64,000 nucleotides of DNA. Origin: Schistocerca nitens (taxonomy: Eukaryota > Arthropoda > Insecta > Orthoptera > Acrididae). The DNA lies in contig NC_064615.1 in assembly GCF_023898315.1 (NCBI RefSeq), positions 909,948,742 to 910,012,741 on the forward strand, given 5' to 3'. Under the pieces are notes generated by a model. That model was not told where the DNA came from. It did not search any database and saw nothing but the letters and a program-made list of their open reading frames with translations. Positions 52,490-64,000 of the stretch are shown piece by piece. The position numbers were made by a program, and so were the translations under genes. Positions within the stretch are counted from its first letter, which is position 1; every line of letters starts with the position of its first letter.

Positions 52490-55112
52490 GACTATAGATA
52501 TTTACACGAGCTAGTGCGGCACAGCGGGGGTAAGCTACTTCGAACAGCATAGTGAACGCATCATTGTAGCCAAGACAGACACAAAGTCCACGCCTACCAC
52601 ATTTGCACAAGTATATATGCCAACTAGCTCCGCAGATGACGAAGAGATTGAAGAAATGTCTGACGAGATAAAAGAAATTATTCAGATAGTGAAGGGAGAC
52701 GAAAATTAAATAGTCATGGGGGACTGGAATTCGATAGTAGGCAAAGGAAGAGAAGGAAAAGTAGAAGGTGAATATGGAATGGGGTAAGGAATGAAAGAGA
52801 AAGCCGCCTTGTAGAATTTTGCACAGAGTATAACTTAATCACAGCTAACACTTGGTTTAAGAATCATCAAAGAAGGTTGTATTCGTAGAAGAGGCCTGGA
52901 GGTACTGGAAGGTTTCAGACAGATTATATTATGGTAAGAAAGAAATTTAGGAACTAGGTTTTAAATTGTAAGACATATCCACGAGCAAATGTGGACTCGG
53001 ACCACAATCTATTGGTTATGAACTGTAGATTAAAACTGAAGAAACTGTAAAAAGGCAGAAGATGAGACCCGTATAAACTGAAAGAACCAGAGATTGTAGA
53101 GTGTTTCAGAGAGAGCATTAGGGAACGATTGACAAGAATGGGGGAAAGAAATACAGTGGAAGAAGAGATGAAATAGTGAAGGCAGCAGAGGATCAAGTAG
53201 GAAAAAAGACAGGGGCTAGTAGAAATCCTTGGGTAACAGAAGAGATATTGAATTTAACTGATGAAAGGAGAAAATGTAAAAATGCTGTAAATGAAGCAGC
53301 CAAAAAGGAATATAAACGTCTCAAAAATGAGATCGACAGGAAGTGCAAAATAGCTAAGCAGGGATGGCTAGAGGACAAATGTAAGGAGGCAGAGGCACAT
53401 ATCACTAGCGGTAAGATAGATAAGCCTACAGGAAAATTAAAGAGACCTTTGGAGAAAAGAGAACCACTTGTTTGAATATCAAGGGCTCAGGTGGAAAACC
53501 AGTACTAAGCAAAGAAGGGAAAGCAGTAAGGTGGAAGGAGTATATAGAGGGTCTATACAAGGGCGATGTATTGGAGGGCAATAATGTGGAGATGGAAGAG
53601 GACGTAGATGAAGATGAAATGGGAGATACGATACTGCGTGAAGAGTTTGACTGAGCACTGAAAGACCTCAGTCAAAACAAGGCCCTGGGAGTAGACAACA
53701 TTCCATTAGAACTGCTTATGGCCTTGGGAGAGCGAGCCATGACAAAACTCTATCATCCGGTGAGCAAGGTGTATGAGAGAGGCGGAATACCCTCATACTT
53801 CAAGAACAATGTAATAATTCCAATTCCAAAGAAATCAGGTGTTGACGGGTGTGAAAATTACCAAACTATCACTTCAATAAGTTACGGCTGCAAAATACAA
53901 ACACGAATTCTTTACAGATGAATGGAAAAATTGCTAGAAGCCGACCTTGGAGAAGATCAGTTTGGATTCCGTAGAAACGCTGGAACACGTGAGGCAATAC
54001 TGACCCTACAACTTATCTTAAAAAATAGATTAAGAAAAGGCAAACCTACTATTCTGGCATTTGTAGACTTAGAGAAAGCTTTTCACAATGTTGACTGGAA
54101 TATTCTCTTTCAATTTCTGAAGGTGCCAGGGTTCAAACACAGGGAGCGAAAGGCTTTATACAATTAGTACAGAAAGCAGATGGAATTTATAAAAATCGAG
54201 GGGCATAAAAGAGAAGCAGTGGTTGGGAAGGGAGTGAGACAGGGTTGTAACCTATCCCCGATGTTATTCATCTGTATACTGAGCAAGCAGTTAAGGAAAA
54301 AAAAGAAAAATTCGAATTAGGAATTAAAGTCCAGGGAGAAGAAATAAAAACGTTAAGGTTTTCCGATGACATTGTAATTCTGTCAGAGACAGCAAAGTAC
54401 TTGGAAGAGCAGTTGAACGGAATAGACAGTGTCTTGAAAGGGAGATATAAGATGAACAACAAAAGGAAAACGAGAATAATGGAATGTAGTCGAATTAAAT
54501 CAAGCGATGCTGCGGGAATTAGATTAGGAAATGAGACACTTAAAGTAGTAAATGGGTTTTGCTATTTGGGGAGCAAAGTAACTGATGATCGTCGAAGTAG
54601 AGAGGACGTAAAATGTAGACTGGCAATGGCAAGGAGCGCTTCTGAAGAAGAGAAGTTTGTTAATATCAAGTATAGATTTAAGTGTGAGGAAGTCTTTTCT
54701 GAAAGTATTTGTTTGCAGTGTAGCCATGTATGAAAGTGAAACATGGACAATAAATAGTTTTTAGACGAGAAGAGAATAGAAGCGTTCAAAATGTGGTGTT
54801 ACAGAAGAACGCTGAAGATTAGATGGGCAGATCACGTAACTAATGAGGAGCTACTGACCAGAACTGGGGAGAAGAGGAATTTGTGGCACAACTTGACTAG
54901 GAGAAGGGATCGGTTGGTAGGACGTGTTCTGGGGCGTCAATGGATCACCAATGTAGTTTTGAAGGGCAGCATGGAGGGTAAAATAGGAGGGAGACCAAGA
55001 GATGAATACACTAAGCAGATTCAGAAGGATGTCGGTTGCAGTAGGTAATTCGAGATGAAGAAGCTTGCATGGAGAGCTGCATCAAACCAGTCTCTGGACT
55101 GAAGACCACAAC
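52490..55112 (+). mobile_element. RTE-like LINE, 5'-truncated or near complete, broken
   Basis: Endonuclease part 52540-53045: QHSERIIVAKTDTKSTPTTF, AQVYMPTSSADDEEIEEM, IVMGDWNSIVGKGREGKVEG, FCTEYNLITANTWFKNHQRR and DSDHNLLVMNCRLKLKK. Linker 53176-53475. Reverse transcriptase 53640-54400: NKALGVDNIPLELL, VIIPIPKKSGVDGCENYQTI, EDQFGFRRNAGTREAILTLQ, FVDLEKAFHNVDW, GVRQGCNLSPMLF and FSDDIVILSE (the FxDD catalytic box, A changed to S). C-terminal part 54401-55048 contains VVNGFCYLGSKVTDDRRSRE and KIGGRPRDEYTKQIQKDVG. The 3' end is AAGACCACAACAACAACAA. At least five stops or frame breaks; inactive. The same family lies antisense at 60-1000, 8030-8600 and 12840-13420. Confidence 0.88.
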
Positions 55113-55962
55113 AACAACAATTGTGTGGCACAGATGATGAATTGTATTTTCATCTATTGACACCATGTGGTAATATCTATCCCAAACTATTTTTCATACC
55201 AGTTACATTACATACATTCCGTTTGATAGCCTTGCCACAGTACACTTGAAGGGTGTCTGTCATCGTCTTTGAGAGTCTGTTGTGTCCACCAATTCCCTTT
55301 CCATCTTCTAACTATTTGTCTTTCATATCACTAACAAAAGTCAAAGATGATATATAAAACCAAAGAGTATATGTCGTTGCTTTCTAGATGCATCCTCTGC
55401 AAGTTTTCTTGAAAGTAATCCACGGAATCGTTGTTCACCTAGTTAGTATCGAAGGGTTACTTCGAAAAATGGTGTTGGCACGAAGGTTGCGTCACACATT
55501 TAATTATATTTCAGGCACTTCGGATGTGATATAATCTCTGAAACTTCGGGTATTTATAGTCATGAGCTCTGCTACTAAATAAAAATAAACTCAAAATTGA
55601 TATTTTCGGTCTGATTCATGAACGTCCCTCTTAAGGAGATATAGTTCTGTTTTCTGTTCTGTAATGTACCTTAGAGTGTCCTGAAAATGTTGGTGTGTCA
55701 TATATTTAAAACAATAAGACCTTCAAATTATTATTTTTTTTTAATTTGACATGTGACTGACAATTTTCACCAACTCATCTACACTGTCACAGTTGACCAG
55801 TCACATCTTGGGTACTACACAGTCTAGAAGGCTGTGAGCTGCCTTGTTTTGACGCCAGTGTTATCTCTCAGTAGTTAGCATTACAAACATTCAAATCAGT
55901 CCTTTCATTCTGGAACTAGTTTATTAGATAACAATGTGCTAACCAGCGATTTCTTTAATGCA

Positions 55963-56031
<69 letters not shown>

Positions 56032-56990
56032 TGTTCTTTTATATGTATATAAAATGACTAAGCGTAAAAAGAAACGCAAAATGCTGGTAACCGATATCTG
56101 AAATCTGAATTTGCGCCTGAAATGAAGGAAGTGTAAATAACCACAAATATGTTTCTGTAGTGGCTACGCCCCATAGTGCCTGGTGTATAAATATAGGCAA
56201 GCTGAGTTTTCTGGTAATCTGGATGCATTTACACATAAACATTATCTTCCTCTGATTGTAATGGAGGCAATCAAACCTATTTTCAAAGATGTGGAACATC
56301 CAGAACTACTGTATAAATGTTTTCTTGGGAAACCCATAATGTGACATTCCCTTCAATAATGTTGTGTGATGCCATGTACCTAAAACCTGCTTTTTGCCCT
56401 CATGACTCTAAAGTCAGCAGTGTCCCACAATGCAATAACATTTATAGTGGGAACCATTAAGGACTGAAGGTTCTGGAAGGGTTAGGGGTGAGATTAGAGC
56501 AGAATAAAGCTCGAAAAATGTGAGGACTAGATGTGCTTCATATAAACCAAGCCGAGTTCGCTGCCAATCAAATCATGAAAAAGCAGGGAATTAAAGAAGA
56601 GGGCAAGCATTGAGCGAATGTAACCCTGAAGAGGACATTGAATGTGGACCCTGACAATCCTAGTGCATGAAAGAGTCAGAACAGTAAGTCAGCACGAATG
56701 TTTGCAAGTGAAAATCTTAAAATTCAATGTCTCGGAACTACTTTATTTACTATGAATGACCCAAGAATAGGGCTTAACACACACAGAACTATAATAATAA
56801 AGATTTCCTGTTTCATTTTTTACGTCACTTTATTTACAAAATATCTGCCATATAAATTAACTGTTTGAGAAAATTTCACTGCCTCATACTTAATTGTTTC
56901 AATAATTCTAGTTCAGTAGATCTACAAAAATAGATTCATTAATTATTGAATATCGGAAGTTTGTATTTAAAAACTTTCCCAAATAATGGT
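55113..56990. other. No recognised gene; contains (TA)n microsatellite
   Basis: Apart from the TA run listed below I see no repeat family or coding region. The minus-strand frame 56039-56299 has no recognised motif. Confidence 0.35.
55965..56030. repeat. (TA)n microsatellite
   Basis: An uninterrupted TA run of about 66 bp between CACT and CTGTTCTTTT. Such runs can form cruciforms and are often unstable. Confidence 0.97.
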
Positions 56991-56999
56991 TCACAAAGT

Positions 57000-58030
57000 T
57001 TGGTAATTTCATATTGGTAGCATCCGACATAGGACATCTCCCCTTAAGGTCGACTAACATGAGAAACTTTCTTGCGTCAGTCGAAAGTACAATCCTACGT
57101 ACTATAAATGGAAATTTGTAACTGGATTGAGTATTTCTTGGTAGGAAGGAGGCAACATGTTATCTTGGATGGAGAGTCATCGACAAATGTAACCTAACCT
57201 AACCTAATCTAACCTAAGTAACTGCAGGTGTGCCCCTTAAATCTGTGCTGGGACCCTTACTCGTCGTGTAGTATATTAATGCCCTTACCAACAATTTTAA
57301 TAGCAGCATCAGACTTTCTACAGGTGACATAGTTATCTACAACGAAAAACTGTCTGAAAACAGTCTGCGCAAATATACAGTCGGATCTTGATAAGATTTC
57401 AAAGTGGTGCAAAGACTGGCACATTCCTTTGAGTGTTCAGAAATGTGAAATAGTGTACTTCACAGTACGAAAAAATGTAGTATCCTATGACTACAATATC
57501 ACTGAGTCACAGTTGGAATCAGTCAACTCATACAGATTTGTAGGAATATGAAATGGAATGATCGCCTAAGCTCACTTGTAGGTGAAGAAGGAGGCAGACT
57601 TCGATCATCGGTAGAATTCTTGGAAAGTGCAGTCATTCTAAAAGCAAATTGGTTACGAAAGACTCATACTACCTATCCTAGAATACTGTTCGTACACAGA
57701 GAAGGGCAGCACAAGTGGTCACTCTCTTGTTTGGGCCGCAGTAGAGTGTCACAGAGATGTTGAAAGAACTTAACTGGCTGACTCTTGAAGATAGACATAA
57801 TATGTCCCACGCAAGTTCCAAGAGCCAACCTCAAACGTTGAATCTAGTAATACGCTACAACCCCCTACAGATCGCTCCCGTAGGTATCACGCAAACAAGA
57901 TTAGACTACTTGAAGATTCAACACAGGCGTACAAGCAGTCTTTGTTCCCATATGTGACTATGATGGGAAGTACCATCTGATATGCACTTCACAGTGATTT
58001 AAAGATATGGATGTAGTTGTAGATGTCGAT
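57000..58030 (+). mobile_element. CR1/Jockey-like LINE, 3' part of reverse transcriptase
   Basis: Broken pieces in order: FLVGRRQHVILDGESSTNV-like near 57140-57190, VTAGVPLKSVLGPLLVV with YINALTNNF near 57220-57290, and LSTGDIVIYN (degenerate FADD box) near 57320. LDKISKWCKDWHIPLSVQKC-like sequence near 57390-57440 and YDYNITESQLESVNSYRFVG near 57490-57540 follow. The end near 57998-58030 (GATATGGATGTAGTTGTAGATG) resembles the end of the LINE at 61300-62070 (GTATGGATGTAGATTTAGAT). A telomere-like block is inserted in the reverse-transcriptase frame at 57191. Inactive. Confidence 0.7.
57191..57217. repeat. Interstitial telomere-like (CCTAA)n block
   Basis: Five units of CCTAA/TCTAA type (CCTAA CCTAA CCTAA TCTAA CCTAA, preceded by AA). 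TTAGG/CCTAA is the ancestral insect telomere repeat. The block breaks a LINE reading frame and is flanked by GTAAC on both sides. Confidence 0.75.
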
Positions 58031-58460
58031 GGGAGGGAATTGCTGCATGTATGCGTTTTGTTTCTTCTTCCAAAGCCCTTCAAGTAAAGATCCTATTCCT
58101 ATCATTGTAATTGGCCCAGATTTATCCCAGTGACGCAATTTACATCATTTTTTAATACTGCAACGAATATTGAAGAACAGTCTGGAATAATATTTAAAAC
58201 CAACGTACTGTATCAACTAATATCCCTCTGTTAATACGAATAAAATGCCTCTAATGCAGACAAACTACAGCATCATACGAGAGAACGTAATATAGCATAA
58301 CCATCTGTAGCCGTCAAAATTAATTACAATGAGAAAAAATAATGTATAGCCAAGGAACTAAAAAGAAACTAGTACAAATTAATAGTGAAGTCAAAAAAGC
58401 AGGTACGCTATTAGCTCGAAAAATGTGTTACTAATTGTGACTAGTAGGTTATAATGGAGA
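58031..58460. other. No recognised gene
   Basis: Spacer between two LINE fragments; nothing recognised. Confidence 0.4.
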
Positions 58461-58474
58461 GCGAATGGCTGAGT

Positions 58475-58740
58475 TTGGTTTATGGAAGAATTCTGGGAGA
58501 CGGTAGCTGTTCTATAAAGAAGAGCGCCTATAGAATATTTGCAAAATTCGTTTTTGAGCGCTGCCGTAGTGTTTGGGATCCCCAACATGTCAGATTAAAA
58601 GTAGACATCAAAGCAGTTCAGACGTGTGCTTCTAAATTTGTTTCCAGTAGTTCCGATGAAAATGCTTCTGCTACAGAAATGCATCGTGAATTCAAATGGG
58701 AATCCCTGGGGAGAATGTGACATTCTTTTCGGGAAACACT
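58475..58740 (+). mobile_element. CR1/Jockey-like LINE fragment, C-terminus
   Basis: The 58454-58720 frame reads SAYRIFAKFVFERCRSVWDP, HVRLKVDIKAVQTCASKFVS and SATEMHREFKWESLGR. This matches the post-reverse-transcriptase motif YxxxVRPxLEYxxxVWDP...IExVQRRAARFVT...SVTxMLxxLxWESLExRR seen intact in the LINE at 61300-62070. It is a short relic without a recognisable 3' end. Confidence 0.65.
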
Positions 58741-59496
58741 GTTGAGAATATTTAGATAACCTGATCTGCGGCTGTCTGCAGTGATGGGTCACAACGTCAA
58801 AGGAAACATATTGGCATTCGTCATAAGCAGTGTAGGAAAATCATGAAAATTTACATGTTTATAGCTGGACAGGGTTTTAAATCCACATCCTCGTAAGAAC
58901 TTATCACTGAGCCACACCTCTAGATAATACTGACGTCAACAGTGAGCATGAGTTAAGGTGTGTGTGTGTGTGTGGGTGGGTGGGTGGGTGGGTGGGTGGG
59001 TGGGTGGGTATCGGCCATACATTTCCTTTTTTATTTCCACCTTTAAAGTGGTGATGCTACGTCGACGCAGCAAACATATTTGGAATAAGGCTACAAATGT
59101 TGGGTGGGGTTGATCGTTTCAGTAATTGTTTTGGAAATGCGTTTCATGTTGAGTAACGAGCCGCACACAGTATTTAAACCTGCTAGATTGGAGATGTGAG
59201 CCGTGACGGCAACGCAATATCGACCCGGGCAGCACAGAACTTGGAGAAGCTTTCGACGACCTAACAATTTGTCAACGCCAGCCTCAGATTCGAATTGATA
59301 CCTGCATGATTGTAGTAATACTTTTAGTTACGCTAGACCAGAATATTTTACATTCAACTGAATATTGTCTGTATTATATGAAAGATAGTTAGGGATTATA
59401 TGGCAGAGTCATTGTATATATATACTTTCAGAATATATTTTACGTGGTATGAGAATTGAGTGACTATGTGATGAACTTATTTTGAATTTATTACAA
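58741..59496. other. No recognised gene; contains GT/GGGT repeat
   Basis: Besides the G-rich microsatellite at 58957-59009 I see no gene or known repeat. Confidence 0.4.
58957..59009 (+). repeat. (GT)n-(GGGT)n microsatellite with quadruplex potential
   Basis: A GT run (58957-58973) passes into nine GGG runs separated by single T bases (58974-59009). Four such runs with one-base loops suffice for a very stable G-quadruplex, so this tract could form two side by side on the plus strand. Confidence 0.93.
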
Positions 59497-60606
59497 TACA
59501 CGGAGGTGACTAAAGTCGTGGGATAGCGATATGTATGTATACATATGGCGATAGTGTCGCGTACGTAAGGTAGAAAATGGCAATGCATCGGTGTAGCTGT
59601 CATAAGTACTCAGGTGGCCGCAAGACGGAAAATAACAGACTTTTAACCCGGAAAGGTAGTCGGAGCTAGACGCATGGGTCATTACATTTCGTAAATCGTT
59701 AGGCAGTTCAATATTCTGCGATCCACAGTGACTAGTGCGTACCGAGAATACCACATTTCAGGCATTACCTTTCACTAATAACAACGCAGTGGCCGATGGC
59801 CATCACTTAACGACCCAGTGTTGTTACTACTTACAGACAAGCAACACTGTGTGAAGTAACCGCAGAAACGGATGGGGTACGTACGGCATACGTATCCGTT
59901 ATGGCAGTGCGGCGAAACTTGGCGCTGATGGACTATGACAGCACACGACCGAGCCAGCGCCTTTGCTAACAGCACGACATTGTTTGCAGAACCTCTCCTG
60001 GGCTCGTTACCGTGTCGATTGGACCCTAGGCAGCTGCAAAACCGTGGGCTGGTCAGGTGAGTCCCGATTGCAGTTGGTAAGAGCTGATGGTAGGGTTCGA
60101 GTGTGGCGCAGACCCAACGGAGCATGGATCCAAGTTGTTAACAAGGTACTGTGTTAGCTAGTGGTGGCTTCGTAATAGTGTGGGCTGTGTTTACACGGGA
60201 TTGACTGGATCCTCTGCTCCAACTGAACCGATCATTGACTGAAAATGGTTTTATTCGGCTAATTGGAGACGGAATTTTTGTGGATGACAATGTGCTACGT
60301 CACAAGGCTACAGTTGTTGAAGAACATTCTGGACCATTCAAGCGAATGATTTGGCATCCTGATCGCACGACATTAATCCCATCGAACATTCATGGGACAT
60401 AATTCAGAGATGAGTCCGTGCACAAAATCCTACACCGGCAACACTTTCGCAGTTATGGACGACTACTGAAGCACCATGGCTCATTGTTTCTGCAACTTCT
60501 AACGACTTTTTGAGTCCAGACCACGTCCAGTTGCTGCGCGATGCAGGCATAAGTAGGTTCGACACGATATTATGAGGTAAATCATGACTTTCTATACCTC
60601 ATTGTA
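59497..60606 (+). mobile_element. Tc1-like transposon with both TIRs, broken; single-copy relative of the 9299-11495 element
   Basis: Left TACACGGAGGTGACTAAAGT and right TGACTTTCTATACCTCATTG/TA are degenerate inverted ends, related to the end at 11495. Coding pieces: WARYRVDWTLGSCKTVGWSG and ESRLQLVRADGRVRVWRRP (first catalytic region) at 59990-60110. IFVDDNVLRHKATVV (second D) lies near 60270-60310, then SHDINPIEHSWDII (E) near 60360-60400. The segment corresponding to the 72-bp array occurs once here. Many breaks; inactive. Confidence 0.8.
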
Positions 60607-61299
60607 CAGTGCAAGTTGCCATTCACTTAAAGCTTGAGATGGGTTGCAGGAAGAGAAAATTATTCTTTGGGTGTAGTGATTTACTGCTTCGAAATTGTTA
60701 TTCGCCTTTAGCTAAGGAACTTTTGCTATTGTGAAAATTACGTATGTTTTGGGTATTCAAATGCGAATTTAGGGCCCCAAGAAGAAGTACTCATACGTTG
60801 CACATAGCAGAGGATTTTTGTTTTAGTCCTCTTTTTATGGACGGTTCACCCTAGCCATATTCGTAGAGGTGTTATTCAGCGTGAAATGCGCCCTTGAGAA
60901 CTCGATGTTGGATATACCCAGTCTTTCTGGCCAGTTATTGAGAGAGCCACAACAAGTTTCACATGACACAAATGGTACCATTACCGGTTTCAATTTCTTA
61001 CCAATCTTCATATGGTCTGTTTGAGAAGAAAGAAAAAGGATGATAGTTCTGGTCCTAAATTGAGAATCAAACTTCCATACACAGTTAAACATATATGAAT
61101 ATATTACACAGTAAGTCGTCAAATTGTATCTCGTCAATTGAGCACAGATGTGTTTGCACTGTAAACGCCGCTCCAGCCCTCTTCTGTTGACGATTTGCTA
61201 TGTAAGATATTTCTCTACGGATAGTTGTATATGGAAAATAAATTTATAGCTTAGTTCCCTAGCGTTTCACCTTCTTCTTTTTTTCAGATATCGAGAAGT
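60607..61299. other. No recognised gene
   Basis: The 100-codon minus-strand frame at 60835-61137 has no motif I recognise. No RNA gene or repeat seen. Confidence 0.35.
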
Positions 61300-62070
61300 T
61301 GTAACAATGGAAATTTGTACCGAAATGCAGGAGGATCTGCAACGAATTGACGCATGGTGCAGGGAATGGCAATTTAATCTCAATGTAGACAAGTGTAATG
61401 TGCTGCGAATACATAGAAAGAAAGATCCTTTATCATTTAGCTACAATATAGCAGGTCAGCAACTGGAAGCAGTTTATTCCATACATTATCTGCGAGTAGG
61501 CATTAGGAGTGATTTAAAATGGAAAGACCACATAAAATTAATCGTCGGTAAATCAGATGCCAGACTGAGAGTCATTCGAAAAATCCTAAGGAAATGCAGT
61601 CAGAAAACAAAGGAAGTAGGTTACAGTACAATTGTTCTCCCACTGCTTGAATACTGCTCACCGGTGTGGGATCCGTACCAGATAGGGTTGATTGAAGAGA
61701 TAGAGAAGATCCAACGGAGAGCAGCGCGCTTCGTTACAGGATCATTTAGTAATCGCGAAAGCGTTACGGAGATGATAGATAAAATCCAGTGGAAGACTCT
61801 GCAAGAGAGACGCTCAGTAGTTTTGTTGAAGTTTTGAGAACATACTTTCATCGAGGAGTCAAGCAGAATATTGCTCCCTCCTACGTATATCTCGCGAAGA
61901 GACCCTGAGAATAAAATCAGAGAGATTAGAGCCCACACAGAGGCATACTGACAATCTTTCTTTCCAAGTAAAAATACGAGACTGGAATAGAAGGGAGACC
62001 CGATAGAGGTACTCAAGGTGCCCTCCGCCACACACCGTCAGGTGGCTTGCGGAGTATGGATGTAGATTTA
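61300..62070 (+). mobile_element. CR1-like LINE, 5'-truncated, 3' end of ORF2
   Basis: The 61307-61837 frame (176 codons) is the region after the catalytic box: DLQRIDAWCREWQFNLNVDK, YSIHYLRVGIRSDLKWKDHI, VLPLLEYCSPVWDPYQ, IEKIQRRAARFVTGSF and VTEMIDKIQWKTLQERR. After a stop, downstream pieces include AEYCSLLRIISREETLRIKS- and NLSFQVKIRDWNRRE-like sequence. The 3' end CCTCCGCCACACACCGTCAG, GTGGCTTGCGGAGTATGGAT, GTAGATTTAGAT is a GTAGAT-type tail. No FADD box is present, because the copy is 5'-truncated. One of the better-preserved LINE pieces here. Confidence 0.85.
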
Positions 62071-62811
62071 GATCCCCTGATGATGACTTCATAACAAGTC
62101 TAAACCATTAATGTTACCACTTGTGCGACCTGAGACTAAAATACTTGCTTGCTGTAGTTTCCAACTCACACCGAAGCACAACGTACAGGCTAAGGAATCA
62201 AGAGAAGAATAATGCCTACCATTTTTGCGTCAGAAGCGATTCCAGTTCCACAAAGGCTAGAGGACCTCAGAGTGCTGCCGTGAATCACTGTTCTCGTTAC
62301 TGTGCGAGAAGCTACACTGATATTTCCGTGGAGACTGCGCCGCGAAATGATGCTGCTTTTACAGCACGCTTCTGAGCCTATCTCTCACTGTTGTTCATGG
62401 TCGCCGACTGCCACCGTGAGGCTCAGAGGTTCTCGCTTGATAAGGCCCTAAAGAGGACAGCCTGTTTCTTGTACTCGCCGCTGGCTTCTGAATTAGCTTC
62501 CGATCGATGTACAACACTTTGTTTAAAGCGACCAAAAATTTGTAAACACTTGTACGTTTACTTTCTTTTTCGATGTTTACATTTTTCTCTTTCTTTTGCC
62601 ACAATTTACATCATTCCCGGTATTTCTCTGCCTTTTATAAATCAAACACTCTACAGATGAGCTTTTTCCAGGAATTATTATCTTGGGAGTTAACCAACAG
62701 AGAAAAAAATTACAGTGCCTATCCTCCTTGTCAAAAGGGCGATTATGAGCAAAGAAAACTGCACTGAGCGTCTACAGTTATATCTCCATCTAAACTCAAC
62801 TAAACTCCGTT
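62071..62811. other. No recognised gene
   Basis: Short frames only (62121-62375, 62391-62660), with no recognisable motifs. No repeat family recognised. Confidence 0.35.
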
Positions 62812-63128
62812 CGAAATGGCCATGAAGGTGCAACGGTTTCGACTGGCCGCCGTGTCATCCTTAGCCCACAAGCGTCACTGGATGCGGATATGGAGGAACA
62901 CGTGGTCAGCACACCGCTCTTCCGGCCGTAAGTCAGTTTACGAGGCTGGAGCCGCCACTTGTCACTCAAGTAGCTCCTCAGTTTGCCTCACAAGGGCTGA
63001 GTGCACCCCACTTACCAACAGTGCTCAGCAGACCACATGGTCACCCAACCAAGTGCTAGCACAGCCCGACAGCGCTTAACTTCGGTGACCTGGCGTAAAT
63101 CGGTGTTACCACTGCGGCAAGACCGTTG
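62812..63128 (-). mobile_element. 5S-rRNA-derived SINE, second copy
   Basis: The minus strand begins AACGGTCTTGCCGCAGTGG and contains ACCGAAGTTAAGCGCTGTCG and CACTTGGTTGGGTGACCATG, the 5S internal-promoter blocks. A body related to 17122-17452 follows (GGGTGCACTCAGCC, GCGGTGTGCTGACCAC, TATCCGCATC, GACACGGCGG). It ends near CATGGCCATTTCG. The overlapping plus-strand frame 62816-63079 is a shadow. Target duplications were not identified. Confidence 0.88.
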
Positions 63129-64000
63129 GGATATCTCCGGCTAGATCACGCAAACCTCTTTAAGGATGATACTTGGGGTACCACTATCATTTATTCTCTT
63201 GCCGGACTGTTCTATTTGAGAATTCTACATGCCTGATTTTCTTCAACTACACTTTAGTACATGTAAGTCGGACTGAGTAATATTTTCCTCGTATCTAGGA
63301 ACATACACTCTCAGAATTTAGAAGTAAACTTTTCCGTGGCGCACAACGCCTCTCTTACAGTGTCTGCGACTTTAAATGTATAAACAGCTTCGTGGTACTC
63401 TCACATACTAAATTAATTAGTGACGAAACGCGCTGCTCTTCTTTAAACCTTCTCTATTTCTTCTATTAATCCCAATGGTAAAGATCACAGACTACTGATA
63501 AATATTCAAGAATCGGTCGGACGAGGATTTTTGAGCTACTTCCGTTAAGGAATCTATCTGGCATTTGCCTTTCATCAAGGGAAGTGGGTTAAATGAGTAT
63601 TTCATTAATTTTGAAACAGCTATTCAATCCGAGAAGTTACAAAACCAGACCTGTTTTTGGAATATAATTCTTTTCAATATTTAATTTCTTGTTTAATGCT
63701 GTACCATCTTGCCCATAATATACAGAACAGACCTGAGCGCACACGAAAATCCACAGTCACAGTATTATTAACGCATATGTTCTGGGATAAACAACGAATA
63801 TTTTCATACAATTACAATCCTAATGATTGAACCGACATATATTTCCACACATCTTTACACAGTATATCGTCAGGCGCCGATAGCCATCTACCACCAGAGA
63901 GACCAAACAAGAAAAGAGTTTGTTAAAGTAATAAAAATTTAATATTTCTACATGGAAGCACGTGGATTTGTAATATTTATATAATAATTTACTATATATA
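63129..64000. other. No recognised gene
   Basis: AT-rich sequence to the window end, with no coding region, RNA gene or repeat that I can support. Confidence 0.4.

Overview
This window looks like intergenic or intronic DNA from a large, repeat-rich insect genome, most likely an orthopteran (grasshopper or locust). I infer this from tRNA-headed SINEs, 5S-rRNA-headed SINEs, Tc1/mariner transposons with TA target duplications, RTE-, CR1- and Jockey-like LINEs, solo-LTR-type sequences, roughly 40% GC, and the lack of dense open reading frames. Species-level assignment rests on my memory of the SINE and transposon sequences, not on any search.

Layout. 1-3.2 kb: old minus-strand LINE fragments. 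3.6-5.4 kb: a mariner-like element with a SINE inserted in it. 6.7-8.0 kb: a Tc1-like element with both terminal inverted repeats (TIRs). 8.0-9.3 kb: LINE and SINE pieces. 9.3-11.5 kb: a minus-strand Tc1-like element whose transposase contains a 13-unit, 72-bp in-frame tandem array, plus an inserted SINE. 11.5-13.4 kb: a SINE, a possible solo LTR and a LINE fragment. 13.8-15.2 kb: a complete Tc1-like transposon with an uninterrupted 340-residue transposase. 16.5-18.8 kb: a minus-strand Tc1-like element split by a 5S-derived SINE and by an 812-bp inverted-repeat element. 18.8-20.3 kb: decayed Tc1 and mariner copies and a SINE. 23.3-26.6 kb: two same-orientation copies of one Tc1-like family. 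26.6-27.1 kb: a solo LTR with a 5-bp target duplication. 28.8-30.8 kb: diverged tandem repeats. 30.8-31.5 kb and 33.7-34.3 kb: Tc1 and mariner relics. 34.8-35.8 kb: a 114-bp duplication and two SINEs in opposite orientation. 37.0-39.8 kb: a long noncoding repeat holding an internally deleted mariner. 40.6-41.4 kb: a Jockey-like LINE end. 42-45.4 kb: noncoding repeat, then a Tc1-like element. 45.6-49.4 kb: Tc1, SINE and internally deleted mariner. 49.5-50.2 kb: the only convincing host gene. 50.2-51.7 kb: a Tc1-like element. 52.0-55.1 kb: a transposase fragment, then a nearly complete RTE-like LINE. 57-58.7 kb: LINE ends. 59.5-60.6 kb: a Tc1-like element. 61.3-62.1 kb: the end of a CR1-like LINE. 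62.8-63.1 kb: a second 5S SINE.

Host content. One minus-strand coding exon (50155-49808) encodes a 115-residue secreted protein: a signal peptide followed by one six-cysteine chitin-binding type-2 (CBM14, peritrophin-like) domain. It has a plausible splice acceptor at its start and an AATAAA signal about 310 bp past its stop. A Tc1-like element begins only about 90 bp upstream.

The most unusual observation is the 72-bp minisatellite at 9471-10371. It is built from the 24 codons just before the third catalytic residue of a Tc1-like transposase. A same-family copy at 59497-60606 carries that segment once. Also notable are two Tc1-like families with a 32-residue D-to-E catalytic spacing instead of the usual 34, an arthropod-telomere-like (CCTAA)n insertion inside a LINE, and a 5S-derived SINE bounded by a perfect 14-bp target duplication.
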